Shown: positions 15,685 to 25,043, counted from the stretch's first letter. The stretch is DNA of 50,934 nucleotides from Isobaculum melis (GCF_900111355.1 NZ_FOHA01000016.1:1-50934); one strand, 5' to 3'. The notes: generated by a model from the letters alone, not told the origin. Made by a program: numbers and translations.

Positions 15685-16602
15685 TTATAGAATTAAGAAG
15701 TAATGTCCAACCACACCTACGATAAACAAGCCAAGAATGATTAGGATTGGGCTGACTTTTTTCTTAAGCAACCACATACATAAGAAAGTTAACAATAACG
15801 CAGCTAATCCTGGGATTAATTGGTCTAAGTTATCTTGTAAGGATGTTACTTTTTCAGCTGTCATTGATAAGCCAGCATTGACTTTTTCAAAGGCTAGACG
15901 GATACCTTCGCTACCACTTGGTAATTCATCCCAATGAATATAAGCTTTTTCATCTAACTGAACGGTAGATACGATTGGCAAGAATTTAATCGTTACCCAT
16001 CTTTGAACCAGCCCTGCGAGTACAAACATTCCGAGGATTGATGCACCTTTTGTGACATCTTGTAGTACACCACCAGAAAGATCTTCTGTAATTTTTGAAC
16101 CTGCTTTATAACCAAATTCTTGTGTATACCACATGAATCCCCAACGAATAATATTCCAAGCTAGGAAGAAAATAATTGGTCCAAGAATGCTACCACCCAT
16201 TGCAAGTGATGCACCTAAAGCACCTAACATTGGACGAACTGTAAACCAGAAAACTGGATCACCAACACCTGCTAAAGGTCCCATCATCCCAACTTTAACC
16301 CCTTGAATCGCTACATCATCAACTGGCGCGCCATTAGCACGCTCTTCTTCAAGCGCTAATGTTACCCCAAGAATGGGTGAAGCAATATATGGATGGGTAT
16401 TAAAGAATTCTAAGTGACGTTTTAAAGCTGCAGAACGATCTTCTTTTGATTTATATAATTTTTTAATTGCTGGAATCATTGAAAATGCCCAACCACCATT
16501 TTGCATCCGTTCATAGTTCCAAGAACCTTGGATAAATGTAGAGCGCCATGCAACGGCTAAACGATCTTTTTTCGATAAATGAATTTTTTCTGTTTCTGCC
16601 AT
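15685..16602 (-). CDS. manN: PTS mannose-family transporter subunit IID
   Basis: The 305-aa membrane component of the mannose/glucose phosphotransferase system has family landmarks including SWNYERMQNGGWAFSMIP near residues 26-43, LEFFNTHPYIASPILGVTLALEEERANG at 66-93 (pattern), and GVKVGMMGPLAGVGDPVFW at about 105-123. It has hydrophobic segments in the second half and a membrane-spanning C-terminus. With IIC it forms the sugar channel, which in related bacteria is also the receptor for class IIa bacteriocins. The ATG at 16602 has a GAGGA ribosome site; 21 bases separate it from IIC. Confidence 0.95.
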   Translation of the reverse strand: MAETEKIHLSKKDRLAVAWRSTFIQGSWNYERMQNGGWAFSMIPAIKKLYKSKEDRSAALKRHLEFFNTHPYIASPILGVTLALEEERANGAPVDDVAIQGVKVGMMGPLAGVGDPVFWFTVRPMLGALGASLAMGGSILGPIIFFLAWNIIRWGFMWYTQEFGYKAGSKITEDLSGGVLQDVTKGASILGMFVLAGLVQRWVTIKFLPIVSTVQLDEKAYIHWDELPSGSEGIRLAFEKVNAGLSMTAEKVTSLQDNLDQLIPGLAALLLTFLCMWLLKKKVSPILIILGLFIVGVVGHYFLIL

Positions 16603-16623
16603 TTTTCTTTTCCTCCTCTAAAT

Positions 16624-17439
16624 TTAATAATCGTTTAGGATGTCACCAAGTGGATCGCCAGAGTTTCCCCCACCGCCATTTGAAGAGCCACCCATTTTAG
16701 ATAGGTTCAAGTAAATAAGTGCTAAAGCGACACCTATCGCACCAAGTGCAATCAGTGTTAATTGTGAAATAGCTGCAACAACAAAACCAAGAATGAAGAA
16801 TGGCCATACTTCTTTTGTTGCCATCATGTTGATAACAAGTGCATAACCAACGGCTACAACCATACCACCACCGATAGCCATACCTTCAGTTAACCATTCT
16901 GGCATCGATTCTAATGCAGTTTGTACGGTTTCAGCTGGAATGAATAAAAGTGCTGCTGCTGGAAGTGCAATACGAATTCCTTGCATACATACAGCTGAAA
17001 TGTGTAACCATTCAATTTTTCTAATATTTCCTTCTTCTGCTGCGCTATCCATCATATGAACAATTGGAACAGCTAGTGTACGAACGATCATTGTTAAGAA
17101 TAAACCTGCTACTGCAAGTGGTACTGCGATTGCGATTGATGAAGAAACGGCATCTTTAATTGAAATGCTTTCTGCACCTAAGGCTTTCACTAAAATAATT
17201 GCTGATGCTACGGATGCTAATGCTGCATCTGGTGCTACTGCTGCACCAATGTTCGCCCAACCAAGTGCGATCATTTGTAAGGTTCCACCTAAGATAATAC
17301 CGGCTTCTAAATTACCTGTAACTAAACCGATTAAAGTACATGCCACTAACGGTTGGTGAAACTGGAATTCATCAAGAATCCCTTCCATCCCTGCTAGAAA
17401 GGCAATTAAAATTACTAAAACAATTGATATAATAGACAT
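16624..17439 (-). CDS. manM: PTS mannose-family transporter subunit IIC
   Basis: The 271-aa polytopic protein has the conserved N-terminus EGILDEFQFHQPLVACTLIG and GLVTGNLEAGIILGGTLQMIALGW typical of ManM/ManY. It ends in a glycine- and serine-rich hydrophilic tail (GGSSNGGGGNSGDPLGDILN) that is longer than a bare membrane domain needs. It cooperates with IID in sugar translocation. It starts 33 bases after the IIAB stop with a GGAGG ribosome site. Confidence 0.95.
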   Translation of the reverse strand: MSIISIVLVILIAFLAGMEGILDEFQFHQPLVACTLIGLVTGNLEAGIILGGTLQMIALGWANIGAAVAPDAALASVASAIILVKALGAESISIKDAVSSSIAIAVPLAVAGLFLTMIVRTLAVPIVHMMDSAAEEGNIRKIEWLHISAVCMQGIRIALPAAALLFIPAETVQTALESMPEWLTEGMAIGGGMVVAVGYALVINMMATKEVWPFFILGFVVAAISQLTLIALGAIGVALALIYLNLSKMGGSSNGGGGNSGDPLGDILNDY

Positions 17440-17472
17440 GATGAGCCTCCTATTTTCATTTAAATTTTTGTC

Positions 17473-18471
17473 TTATTTTGATGATGCTTCTGCTAACTCA
17501 TTCTTCGCTTTTTTAAGAATTTCATTCATATTCGCACTCGAATCATTTGGTACTTTACGAACATCGAATTTAACGCCTAATGCTTCTAATTTTTCAAAAG
17601 CTTCAACATCTGCTTGTCCCATAGACAACACTTTGCTGACAACCACTTTACCAACTGAATGCGCCATAGAGCCAACATTTACTTCTTTGATTTCTACGCC
17701 ACCTTCTACTACTTTTACCACATCTTCTGGATTTTCAAATAATAATAAAGCTTTAGTGTTGCCAAAACGTGGGTCTTTAGCAATTTCAATCATTTTGCTA
17801 ATTGGAATCACATTTGCTTTGACACCTGGAGGCGCTGCTTGCTCAATTAATTTTTTACGCAGGTCATCTTTTGATACTGCATCTGAAACGACAATAATAC
17901 GGTTTGGTAACACTGATTTTGTCCAGGCTGTTGCCACTTGTCCATGTAATAAACGAGAGTCTACACGTGCTAAAACAAATTTAATTTTGCCATCCCCAAC
18001 AACCGTTCCTGCTGGTAATGCACCTTGTGGTTGTGCATCTGCAACTACTGCTTTTGGTGCTTCTGCAGGTTCTAACTCTTCTGGTTTGATTCTTACGCCT
18101 TCCTTAGCTGTTTCAAGGATATGCGCTGCAATTTCTTGCGCTGATGTCATTGAAAAACGAGAGGCATATGCTTCAATCACCATTGGTAAATTCATACCTG
18201 CAACAATTGCCCATTTATCTTTGTGCTCTTCATACAAGCTATTTGCCTGATTGAATGGTGTGCCACCCCATAGATCAACTAAGAATAATACTTCATCTTG
18301 ATTATCAAAAGACGCAACTGCTGCTTCCATTTTTGCTTTGACATCTTCTGGGCCTTCACTTGGCATTAAAGTAATCGCTGCAACATTTTCTTGCTCTCCA
18401 AAAATCATTGCGCCAGATTGTTTAATCCCTTCAGCGAATTCGCCATGGCTTGCTAGGATAATTCCTACCAT
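17473..18471 (-). CDS. manL: PTS mannose-family subunit IIAB (fused)
   Basis: The 332-aa cytoplasmic phosphocarrier has a IIA domain with phospho-His9 in LASHGEFAEG and VDLWGGTPFN at 65-74, an Ala/Pro/Glu-rich linker at about 130-160, and a IIB domain with phospho-His176 in ARVDSRLLHGQVATAW. Phosphate passes from HPr through IIA to IIB to the incoming sugar. An in-frame upstream extension reaches 18567, but GGAGGTAGAG directly before the ATG at 18471 and the family N-terminus (MVGIILASHG) fix the start there. A separate IIB gene precedes it. Confidence 0.95.
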   Translation of the reverse strand: MVGIILASHGEFAEGIKQSGAMIFGEQENVAAITLMPSEGPEDVKAKMEAAVASFDNQDEVLFLVDLWGGTPFNQANSLYEEHKDKWAIVAGMNLPMVIEAYASRFSMTSAQEIAAHILETAKEGVRIKPEELEPAEAPKAVVADAQPQGALPAGTVVGDGKIKFVLARVDSRLLHGQVATAWTKSVLPNRIIVVSDAVSKDDLRKKLIEQAAPPGVKANVIPISKMIEIAKDPRFGNTKALLLFENPEDVVKVVEGGVEIKEVNVGSMAHSVGKVVVSKVLSMGQADVEAFEKLEALGVKFDVRKVPNDSSANMNEILKKAKNELAEASSK

Positions 18472-18604
18472 CTCTCTACCTCCTAAATAATTTGTCTTTA
18501 CTTTTCCCTGAGTTTTTGCTTGTTTTAATAAGGAATTGTTTTCCCTTAACAAACCGCCCCCTCTCAATGTTAGCCACTATCCAATAGATTAAAACGTCTC
18601 TTTT

Positions 18605-19093
18605 TTAATACTTTTTCAGCACGCTCATCAAATTTTGCTTACTATCTGTAATAACTTTACGAATCTCCAGCTCTATTCCTTGTTTTTCTAAATAGTTAAA
18701 TGCTTCCAAATCAGCTGCATCAACGGCAATGGTATTGGATATCATTTTCTTGCCTGTGGTGTAACCCATTGCGCCAATATTGACACTTGGAAAAACAACC
18801 CCTGCTTTGACAACCGCGGCAACTTCAATTGGATTTGTAAACAGCAAAATCACACGAACATTGTTAAATAATTGATTTGAATAAATTTCAATCATTTTAG
18901 CAACGGGAATCACATTTACTTTAATTCCAGGTGGTGCTGCTTGCTGGAGTAGGGTTTTTCGCAAATTATCTTTGGTTACTGCATCGCTTACAACAATGAT
19001 TCGCTGAATATCTAGTCGCTTTGCCCAAACAGTTGCAACCTGTCCATGGATTAGCCGGTCATCAATTCTGACTAATCGGATATCAATCCCCAT
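18605..19093 (-). CDS. PTS mannose-family subunit IIB (stand-alone)
   Basis: The 162-aa IIB domain has phospho-His16 in LVRIDDRLIHGQVATVWAKR. The start at 19093 follows a strong AAAGGAGGAG; an in-frame upstream codon at 19120 is ignored. It is the first gene after the sigma-54 promoter at 19136-19152. The same order (extra IIB, IIAB, IIC, IID, DUF956) is known for the mpt locus of Enterococcus faecalis. Why a second IIB is kept beside the fused one is unclear; it may sense sugar flux for the activator or serve as an alternative donor. Confidence 0.9.
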   Translation of the reverse strand: MGIDIRLVRIDDRLIHGQVATVWAKRLDIQRIIVVSDAVTKDNLRKTLLQQAAPPGIKVNVIPVAKMIEIYSNQLFNNVRVILLFTNPIEVAAVVKAGVVFPSVNIGAMGYTTGKKMISNTIAVDAADLEAFNYLEKQGIELEIRKVITDSKQNLMSVLKKY

Positions 19094-19135
19094 TAAGCAC
19101 TCCTCCTTTATTTGATTCACTGTACTATAATTATT

Positions 19136-19152
19136 AGCAATTTTCGTGCCAA
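19136..19152 (-). promoter_or_regulatory. Sigma-54 promoter of the mannose PTS operon
   Basis: Minus-strand TTGGCACGAAAATTGCT is a perfect -24/-12 element (TGGCAC-N5-TTGCW). Transcription would start about 10-12 bases downstream, near 19125, and read into the IIB gene. Such promoters need an AAA+ activator, which is encoded immediately upstream (19253-22060). Confidence 0.95.
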
Positions 19153-19156
19153 CTCT

Positions 19157-19239
19157 AGTGTATTGTTATAAAAGCTTTTAATAGCCGGATTTTAATTAGT
19201 AGTACAACAAAAAAACAATACACTAATCAGTGTATTGTT
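19157..19239. promoter_or_regulatory. Triplicated 11-bp element: activator terminator and probable upstream activating site
   Basis: AGTGTATTGTT occurs at 19157-19167 and 19229-19239, and as its complement AACAATACACT at 19214-19224. The last two copies form a hairpin with flanking A and T runs that terminates the activator gene ending at 19253. Its centre lies about 100 bp upstream of the sigma-54 start site, where a LevR-type enhancer is expected, so the same DNA may serve both purposes. The third copy sits next to the -24 element. Confidence 0.6.
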
Positions 19240-19252
19240 TTTTGTTGATACG

Positions 19253-22060
19253 CTATTTTCTTTCTGTTGCTAGTGTATTATTGATAATCTGCCAGATATA
19301 GTAGATTTCTCCTGGAGGAATGGTGATAAACAACAATTCCTCAAGTTTTTTGGCTACTTGCTCGACTGCTTCAACATGTGGCAGGACTTCACTTGTTAGC
19401 TGATCTTCGGTAACAGTTAAAACATCTTGACGTAAAACTCGTTCTACTACACCACCTAAATGGGTGATTAAGTTAATCGTAAATGCTTGATTGGCTTCTT
19501 TTAGAAAAAGAGTTGTCAGCTCTTCTACAAATGTCCAAAAAGGAGCCATTACCTTTTCTGGATTGATAAAAGTAAAGTTAGCACGTAAATATTCTTCACA
19601 AATTTGCCATGTTTTTTCTTCATCTAAGACAAGAGGTTCAAAATGATTTTCAGCATCTAGTAACAGCTCTTGAATTAACTGCTTGGCTTCTCCTGAAAAT
19701 AGTAGCTCCATTGGGATATATTGAACATCAATTTTAGGATCAACAATCCCTGTTACTGCAATTAACTGATAGTCTGTCTGTAATATCTTTAGGACTGAGG
19801 CCATTTCAACAATGGATATAGGCAATACTTCTAGATCCTTCTCTCCAATTTCCGCTAAACAATTTTCAATGATTTCCTTCATTCGCTTCGCTGTTCCTTT
19901 TCCTGAAGCACAAATTGCCACAATGGCTCTCTTTAGGTCTGGATTTTTTTGCGTTTGAACAAGTTCAACACCTTGATTTAAAGCATTACCGTATCCTCTA
20001 AAGCTTTTCAATGAGTGAAAGAGCTTATCTAAATCTGTATCCAGTAATTCCGTCTTTCTTGCCACTTCTAAAACCAATGCTGTTGTGACCATATCAATGG
20101 TTCGAACCTGAATCCCTGTACGTCTATGAATTTCTTCACTAAAGGTACCTAATGACCCCATGTCCACTAATAGAATCACACCACTACCATGATTAACTAA
20201 TTCTGTAGCCTTGATAATTTCTTCTAGAGCAACCCGTGGCTTCATTTCAATGGGCATATCTACTGCTACTAGATTATCACTGCCAAACAGCTGCTTCACC
20301 ACTTGAACCATACTCGAGGCAGTGCTATTGCCATGAGCAGCCACCACAATCCCAATTCGACCAGTTGCTTTTTCCTTTTTCAAAGAAACCAATAAAACCG
20401 TTAAATAGTCTACTTCTTCAAGTGGAATCGTGATTTGATAGTCTTCAAAAATTAAGTCTTTAATCATTAAAGCTACTTCATATTCATCTGGATATTCTTT
20501 TACCATTTTACGAATACTATCATTACTGCTTAATTCACCATGACCTTCTATTTGATGACGTTTTAAAAACGAACTAATATGCAAGCTCATCGCATAAATA
20601 AAGTTTACCTGAAAGCTATCATTTAACTTATTTTTTGCCATTTCATAGATTTTTTTGGTTAAATCAATGACTTTTTGCTCGACGATTTCAGCTAATTTAT
20701 TTTCAATATCAAAGGTTAAACGATGGTCCTTATAAAAGGATTTCAGATGCACATTAATATCTGTCATAATAAATTGATTAATAGACTCTTGGTCAACACC
20801 ATCATCTTTTAATAAGGCCGCTTTTTCATCAATTATTTCATATAAATTATAAGGCAACTCATAGGAATCCACTAAGGGACGTAAGACATTTTGATCAGGA
20901 TAAACCTCCATAATAGGCTCTAAGCCTTGAGCTAAATCTGCCAGAATTTGACGATCATCAGCTAATTGACTTAAGCCAACTTTAATTTCTTCAGTTAAAT
21001 CCTCTAGCGTAATTAAAATATCATCTTTGTCCATATGACTTAAAAAGCTTCTCGCACAAATCAACTGAATATTTGATTTGAGTTGACCCACATTTCCATA
21101 AGTGACACTGCCAATTAAGGCTTTTACCACATCTTCTGTTAATGAAATTTTACGCTGAATTCGTTCCGCTTCAATCCCAACCATCAGTCTTACCAATTCA
21201 ACTTTTTCTTGGGTTTGTCGTTGATTAAAGCTAGGAAGATGAATGCTAATCGGGATACGGCGTACAAAGGTACTTAATAAATAAGAGCTCGCATCTTCTG
21301 AGGTTGCACAAATAATACGCACATCTGCTTGTTGTTCCTTTGCCGATTCACCTAATTTACTATAACGCCCATTATCCATAAAATAAAAAATCATCTCTTG
21401 CCCTTCAGGAGGCAAACGGTGAATTTCATCTAAAAAGAGCATGCCGCCATCTGCTTTAGCGATTAAGCCTTCTTTTTCCTTTGTTGCACCAGTAAAAGCC
21501 CCTGCTGCATAGCCAAAAAGGTGGCTCATAAGCAACTCTGAGTTATGGGCATAGTCCGCACAATTAAAGACAACAAGCTCTTGCTGATTCTGAATGAGTC
21601 CTTTTTCCTGCGCAAATTCAAACATAATATGAGCAAAATGCGTTTTCCCAGAACCAGTAGCACCTGTTATCAAGCAGTTCAATCCTTTAGGAGGATATAA
21701 AATAGCTGCCTTCGCCTGTTCAATAGGGACTTTCATACTACCTTTTCCACCAATGATTTTTTTAAATACATCTGTTTCATCTTTTACATGAGGCGTTCCT
21801 GCTGCTCCTTGCATTGATTGTTGTTGATGAATATGTGGTACTAAACTGCTGTCAATATACTGAACGGGTCTGCCCCCAACTTTAACTAATAAGCCATCTT
21901 TAACGAGTTCATTTAAATCCTTGCTTGCATTTGTACGTTGAATGCCAAAAGCTGCTGCTACTTCTTTGGTTGTAATGCCAAATCCTGAAGCTATCTCTTC
22001 TTTACCGAGCTCCTTTGATTTCTGACTCACAAATAAAAAAACCTTCTCTATTCGCTTCAT
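19253..22060 (-). CDS. manR: LevR/ManR-type sigma-54-dependent activator of the mannose PTS
   Basis: The 935-aa regulator has an N-terminal winged HTH (about 20-70), an AAA+ domain with Walker A GATGSGKT (133-140), sigma-54 contact motif GAFTGA (187-192) and Walker B GGMLFLDE (205-212), then PRD1 (about 450-560), an EIIA-Man-like domain (IGIVVAAHGNSTASS with its His), an EIIB-like domain (IVAICASGKGTAKR with its Cys) and a C-terminal PRD2. PTS-dependent phosphorylation of the PRD and EII domains tunes the family. It is on the same strand as, and directly upstream of, the operon it should activate. ATG at 22060 with a GGGGGAAG ribosome site. Confidence 0.93.
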   Translation of the reverse strand: MKRIEKVFLFVSQKSKELGKEEIASGFGITTKEVAAAFGIQRTNASKDLNELVKDGLLVKVGGRPVQYIDSSLVPHIHQQQSMQGAAGTPHVKDETDVFKKIIGGKGSMKVPIEQAKAAILYPPKGLNCLITGATGSGKTHFAHIMFEFAQEKGLIQNQQELVVFNCADYAHNSELLMSHLFGYAAGAFTGATKEKEGLIAKADGGMLFLDEIHRLPPEGQEMIFYFMDNGRYSKLGESAKEQQADVRIICATSEDASSYLLSTFVRRIPISIHLPSFNQRQTQEKVELVRLMVGIEAERIQRKISLTEDVVKALIGSVTYGNVGQLKSNIQLICARSFLSHMDKDDILITLEDLTEEIKVGLSQLADDRQILADLAQGLEPIMEVYPDQNVLRPLVDSYELPYNLYEIIDEKAALLKDDGVDQESINQFIMTDINVHLKSFYKDHRLTFDIENKLAEIVEQKVIDLTKKIYEMAKNKLNDSFQVNFIYAMSLHISSFLKRHQIEGHGELSSNDSIRKMVKEYPDEYEVALMIKDLIFEDYQITIPLEEVDYLTVLLVSLKKEKATGRIGIVVAAHGNSTASSMVQVVKQLFGSDNLVAVDMPIEMKPRVALEEIIKATELVNHGSGVILLVDMGSLGTFSEEIHRRTGIQVRTIDMVTTALVLEVARKTELLDTDLDKLFHSLKSFRGYGNALNQGVELVQTQKNPDLKRAIVAICASGKGTAKRMKEIIENCLAEIGEKDLEVLPISIVEMASVLKILQTDYQLIAVTGIVDPKIDVQYIPMELLFSGEAKQLIQELLLDAENHFEPLVLDEEKTWQICEEYLRANFTFINPEKVMAPFWTFVEELTTLFLKEANQAFTINLITHLGGVVERVLRQDVLTVTEDQLTSEVLPHVEAVEQVAKKLEELLFITIPPGEIYYIWQIINNTLATERK

Positions 22061-22214
22061 TCTTCCCCCACCCTCATTTCAAGCATCATTCCTCATCTAC
22101 AAACTTGATACAACACCTATACCCGTCTATCCTACCATATCCTTGTGGCGATTTGAATTAATAAGTAAAGCATATGCGTTTATTACCTAATCACTCAATC
22201 AAGATGAACTCAAA

Positions 22215-22249
22215 AAATCGTAAATTTCAGCTTTAAAAATTTACGATTT
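22215..22249 (-). terminator. Terminator of the DUF4767 lipoprotein gene
   Basis: The perfect 13-bp stem AAATCGTAAATTT/AAATTTACGATTT has a 9-base loop and is followed on the minus strand by a T run. The rest of the 22061-22316 gap is the activator leader; a possible TTCAAA-17-TAGGAT promoter is present near 22130-22160. Confidence 0.75.
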
Positions 22250-22316
22250 CCTATGAATTATTTTTTTAATAACAAACACCGTTCTGAGCATCAAGGCCCT
22301 ACATCAAAAAATTTTC

Positions 22317-23258
22317 TTACTCTGCAATAATCTGAGCAAACCCATTTCTCAACTCTGTATTTTGTGTTTCCGTAAAATAAATGAGATTTTCAGCATTCCC
22401 CTGATTCTGCATCGTAATCAAGACCATTGGTTGCCCATTCACAAGAGTAAATAAATACAAATGACGCTCCATATTTGTAGTTGTTTCAACATCTGAATAA
22501 ATCGCAACAACATTGTAGACATTATTTCCAGTGCCATCTCCAGACCAATTGATAGCTGCACGAGCGCCATTCACAGCAATATTATTTTGTGCAAAGGTAC
22601 TTGGAAAATTCACACCATAGAAATTCACATCTGCTCCTGGGGAATATTCAATATAAGACTGCCCCATTTTTTGTCCCCAAGTATTCATATAGGCTGCTAA
22701 AGCTATTTTTTTCTGAGAATTCCAAGGCATATATGTACCATTTGTAGCTGGCTCTGGCGCCTCTATTTTGGCTTGTTCCTCTGCCTTAGCTTTCTCCGCT
22801 TCTTTTTCTTGTTTTGCTTTCTCCGCTTCTTTTTTACTTTCATCACTTTCTTTGATAACAAGTTGTGTGATTTCTTTTTTTAATTCTTTTGCGTACTGTT
22901 TAAGCTCTGGCGATCCATCCTTAGTATCAGCTAAGGCTTCTAATCTATCAATTGCCTTTGCATATTCCTTTTTCTCATTGAAAAAAACACCATCTCTATA
23001 TAATTTAGCTTGTACAATTAGAGCTTCAGCTTCCTTGTTACCTTCTTTATATTTAAGTGCCATTTGAAAAGCTGAAATAGCCTTCGTCATATTCTTATCA
23101 ATCAGGGCTTCCTTACCTTTTTTCATTGCTGCATCATACTCTTTTGAGGTTACCTGACTACTTGTTTCAGCCTCATCTGTTTTCTTTTTATCATTAGAAG
23201 AACAACCTGTGATGCCAATCAATAAAAACAAACTGACACCAATTATTAACTTTTTCAT
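22317..23258 (-). CDS. DUF4767-containing lipoprotein
   Basis: The 313-aa secreted lipoprotein has signal peptide MKKLIIGVSLFLLIGITGCSS with a lipobox (ITGC) for lipid attachment at Cys. Residues about 25-170 are charged and helical, with repeated KAF/KGKEA-type helices resembling TPR-like repeats and a Lys/Glu/Ala-rich coiled-coil stretch (EKAKQEKEAEKAKAEEQAK). The C-terminal about 140 residues (YMPWNSQKKIALAAYMNTWG to the end) match DUF4767, found in lactic acid bacteria and of unknown function. The start at 23258 is chosen because GAGGAG lies 8 bases upstream; the GTG three codons earlier is poorly placed. Confidence 0.85.
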   Translation of the reverse strand: MKKLIIGVSLFLLIGITGCSSNDKKKTDEAETSSQVTSKEYDAAMKKGKEALIDKNMTKAISAFQMALKYKEGNKEAEALIVQAKLYRDGVFFNEKKEYAKAIDRLEALADTKDGSPELKQYAKELKKEITQLVIKESDESKKEAEKAKQEKEAEKAKAEEQAKIEAPEPATNGTYMPWNSQKKIALAAYMNTWGQKMGQSYIEYSPGADVNFYGVNFPSTFAQNNIAVNGARAAINWSGDGTGNNVYNVVAIYSDVETTTNMERHLYLFTLVNGQPMVLITMQNQGNAENLIYFTETQNTELRNGFAQIIAE

Positions 23259-23374
23259 TTGATACACTCCTCGTATAATACGAACTTTTCTCTCCTTATA
23301 TTATCTATGAATTGTCTGGTTAAAACAAGGTTCATTTTAAGCTGTTTATTCCAAGTCCTCTGTCATCAAAAAAA

Positions 23375-23400
23375 GATGTATCTTTTTAATGAGATACATC
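23375..23400 (-). terminator. Terminator of truA
   Basis: The perfect 9-bp stem GATGTATCT/AGATACATC is followed on the minus strand by seven Ts, just beyond the truA stop. Confidence 0.8.
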
Positions 23401-23413
23401 CTTTCTTGGCGAT

Positions 23414-24154
23414 TTATTCATAATAAACTTCATCAAGAAAAAGTCCTTGAGAAGGGACTGTTTCCCCTGCATTTTGTCTTATCTTATGTTCAAATATCTC
23501 TTCAATAGCTTCTAACTTCATCTCGCCTGCACCAATTTCTAAGACTGTGCCCATGATAATTCTGACCATATTATATAAGAAACCATTACCTACAAAAGTA
23601 AAATGGAGGAGACTCCCTTCTTTTTGAATAGAAAGTTCATTGATGGTTCTAACAGTTGATTTTTTCGTCTTTTTAAGAGAAGAAAAACCAAGAAAATCAT
23701 GCTTTCCTACTAATTTGCGACAAGCCTCATTCATTTTAGCAAGATCTAATTCTTGAGGATAATGGAAGCTATAATAGCGTTCAAAAGCTGAAGGAATCAC
23801 ATCATTCCAAACATAATAGCTATATTGTTTGCTACTTGCATTGTACCTAGCATGGAATCTTTCTGGAACCTCTTCTACTTTTTTGACAACAATATCCTGT
23901 GGTAAATAACGATTCAAAAATGCAATCATTTTGGCTGCATCCATCGTTGTATTTGTTTTAAAATTTGCCACTTGACCTCTGGCATGAGCTCCAGCATCTG
24001 TTCGCCCCGAACCAATCATTTCAATTTTTTCTCCGGTCATTTGTGTTAAAATATTTTCGATTTTCCCTTGAATTGTGTTATCAGAATCGCCAAGTCTTTG
24101 CCAACCTAAATAGCGTTTTCCATCATATTCAATTGTTAATTTTATATTTCTCAT
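23414..24154 (-). CDS. truA: tRNA pseudouridine(38-40) synthase TruA
   Basis: The 246-aa enzyme makes pseudouridine at positions 38-40 in the tRNA anticodon arm. The catalytic Asp53 lies in GSGRTDAGAHARGQVA; other landmarks are YDGKRYLGWQ at 10-19, FHARYNASSKQYSYYVWN at about 100-117 and FVGNGFLYNMVRIIMGT near 200. The length is standard for the family. It lies 49 bases downstream of rlmH on the same strand, so the two RNA-modification genes may be co-transcribed. Confidence 0.97.
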   Translation of the reverse strand: MRNIKLTIEYDGKRYLGWQRLGDSDNTIQGKIENILTQMTGEKIEMIGSGRTDAGAHARGQVANFKTNTTMDAAKMIAFLNRYLPQDIVVKKVEEVPERFHARYNASSKQYSYYVWNDVIPSAFERYYSFHYPQELDLAKMNEACRKLVGKHDFLGFSSLKKTKKSTVRTINELSIQKEGSLLHFTFVGNGFLYNMVRIIMGTVLEIGAGEMKLEAIEEIFEHKIRQNAGETVPSQGLFLDEVYYE

Positions 24155-24203
24155 CTTTTTTATTTTCTCCTCTTATTCTTCTTTTCAATTTTAGAAAATC
24201 TCA

Positions 24204-24683
24204 TCACTTATGATAAGCATGTCCATTCACAATTCGGTACCCGCGATAAATCTGCTCCACTAAAAATAAACGCATCAGTTGATGTGGAAAAGTCATTTTT
24301 GAAAATGAAATCTGGGCATGACTGCGTTTCATCACTGCTTCACTCAACCCTAAAGATCCACCAATTACAAAAACAAGCTGACTTTTCCCTTGAATCCCTA
24401 AACCTTCTAACTCTTTTGCAAAAGCTACTGAATCACGTTGCTTTCCTTCAATCGCTAGTGCATAAACATAGGCATTTTCAGGAATTTTGGCTAGAATCCG
24501 CTCGCCTTCTTTCTCCTTGACCTGCACCATTTCAGCCTCACTTAATTTTTCTGGTGCTTTTTCATCGCTCACCTCTACAATTTCTATTTTACAATAGGCG
24601 CCCAGACGCTTCACATATTCTTCAATTCCTTGTTTTAAATATTTTTCTTTTAACTTACCCACACATATCATCTTGATATTCAC
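24204..24683 (-). CDS. rlmH: 23S rRNA (pseudouridine-1915-N3)-methyltransferase RlmH
   Basis: The 159-aa SPOUT methyltransferase modifies helix 69 of 23S rRNA. The N-terminus reads (M)[18 protein letters not shown], the cofactor knot region [16 protein letters not shown] and the C-terminus [26 protein letters not shown], all matching the family. The start is GTG at 24683 behind AGGAGG; this gives exactly the usual 159 residues, while the longer frame to 24716 does not. In staphylococci this gene is the SCCmec attachment site; I see no cassette here. DnaA boxes begin right upstream. Confidence 0.97.
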   Translation of the reverse strand: MNIKMICVGKLKEKYLKQGIEEYVKRLGAYCKIEIVEVSDEKAPEKLSEAEMVQVKEKEGERILAKIPENAYVYALAIEGKQRDSVAFAKELEGLGIQGKSQLVFVIGGSLGLSEAVMKRSHAQISFSKMTFPHQLMRLFLVEQIYRGYRIVNGHAYHK

Positions 24684-24706
24684 AGTTTTCCTCCTAAATC
24701 CACAAC

Positions 24707-25043
24707 TTATCCACAAAAGTTATCCACATGTCCACAATTTAAATCCCTTATTTTGTGTCCGAATGGATGTTCGTCACTATATATATACTTTCTTGTTCAC
24801 AGTAGGCACATTTCATCCCCAGCTTATCCACATCTGAAACCACGTTCATTACAGGCATAGCATTCTCTTCAAAAACAGCATCATCTAAAGCTTCTTCAAT
24901 ATGATTTTCACATACAAACTTCTCTTTCATCCACAGCTCCCCCTTATTTTTGTGGATAACTTTTCATTCCACTTTTCCTGTTATTTCATATAATACATTA
25001 GTTATCCCCAACTTGCGAGTGACTTTTCAAAATTTTATCCACA
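24707..25043. promoter_or_regulatory. DnaA-box cluster
   Basis: Five perfect TTATCCACA boxes fall within 337 bp: 24707-24715, 24720-24728, 24824-24832, 25035-25043 (plus strand) and 24951-24959 (minus strand). One-mismatch boxes lie at 24927-24935 and 25002-25010, and another perfect box at 25636-25644 lies inside the next gene. A 9-mer is expected far less than once per kilobase, so this is not chance. The cluster spans the rlmH upstream region and the whole small CxxH gene. No dnaA, dnaN or clear AT-rich unwinding element accompanies it, so a DnaA-titrating or regulatory cluster is more likely than oriC itself. Confidence 0.85.
24748..24930 (-). CDS. CxxH/CxxC small protein
   Basis: The 60-residue protein has a likely metal-binding pair: CENH near residue 7 and CAYC near residue 41. 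This matches the small CxxH/CxxC family that sits beside rlmH in many Bacillota; its role is unknown. Between the motifs is an acidic stretch (EEALDDAVFEENAM). It ends 64 bases before rlmH on the same strand. One perfect DnaA box lies inside the coding region and others flank both ends. Confidence 0.8.
   Translation of the reverse strand: MKEKFVCENHIEEALDDAVFEENAMPVMNVVSDVDKLGMKCAYCEQESIYIVTNIHSDTK

Noticed and set aside
17438-18250. 270-codon plus-strand ORF opposite the IIAB gene
   Set aside because: It is a shadow of the PTS IIAB gene, which has a clear ribosome site, motifs and operon context.
24204-24683. SCCmec-like cassette attachment at rlmH
   Set aside because: rlmH is intact with normal neighbours and no recombinase genes or direct repeats were seen.
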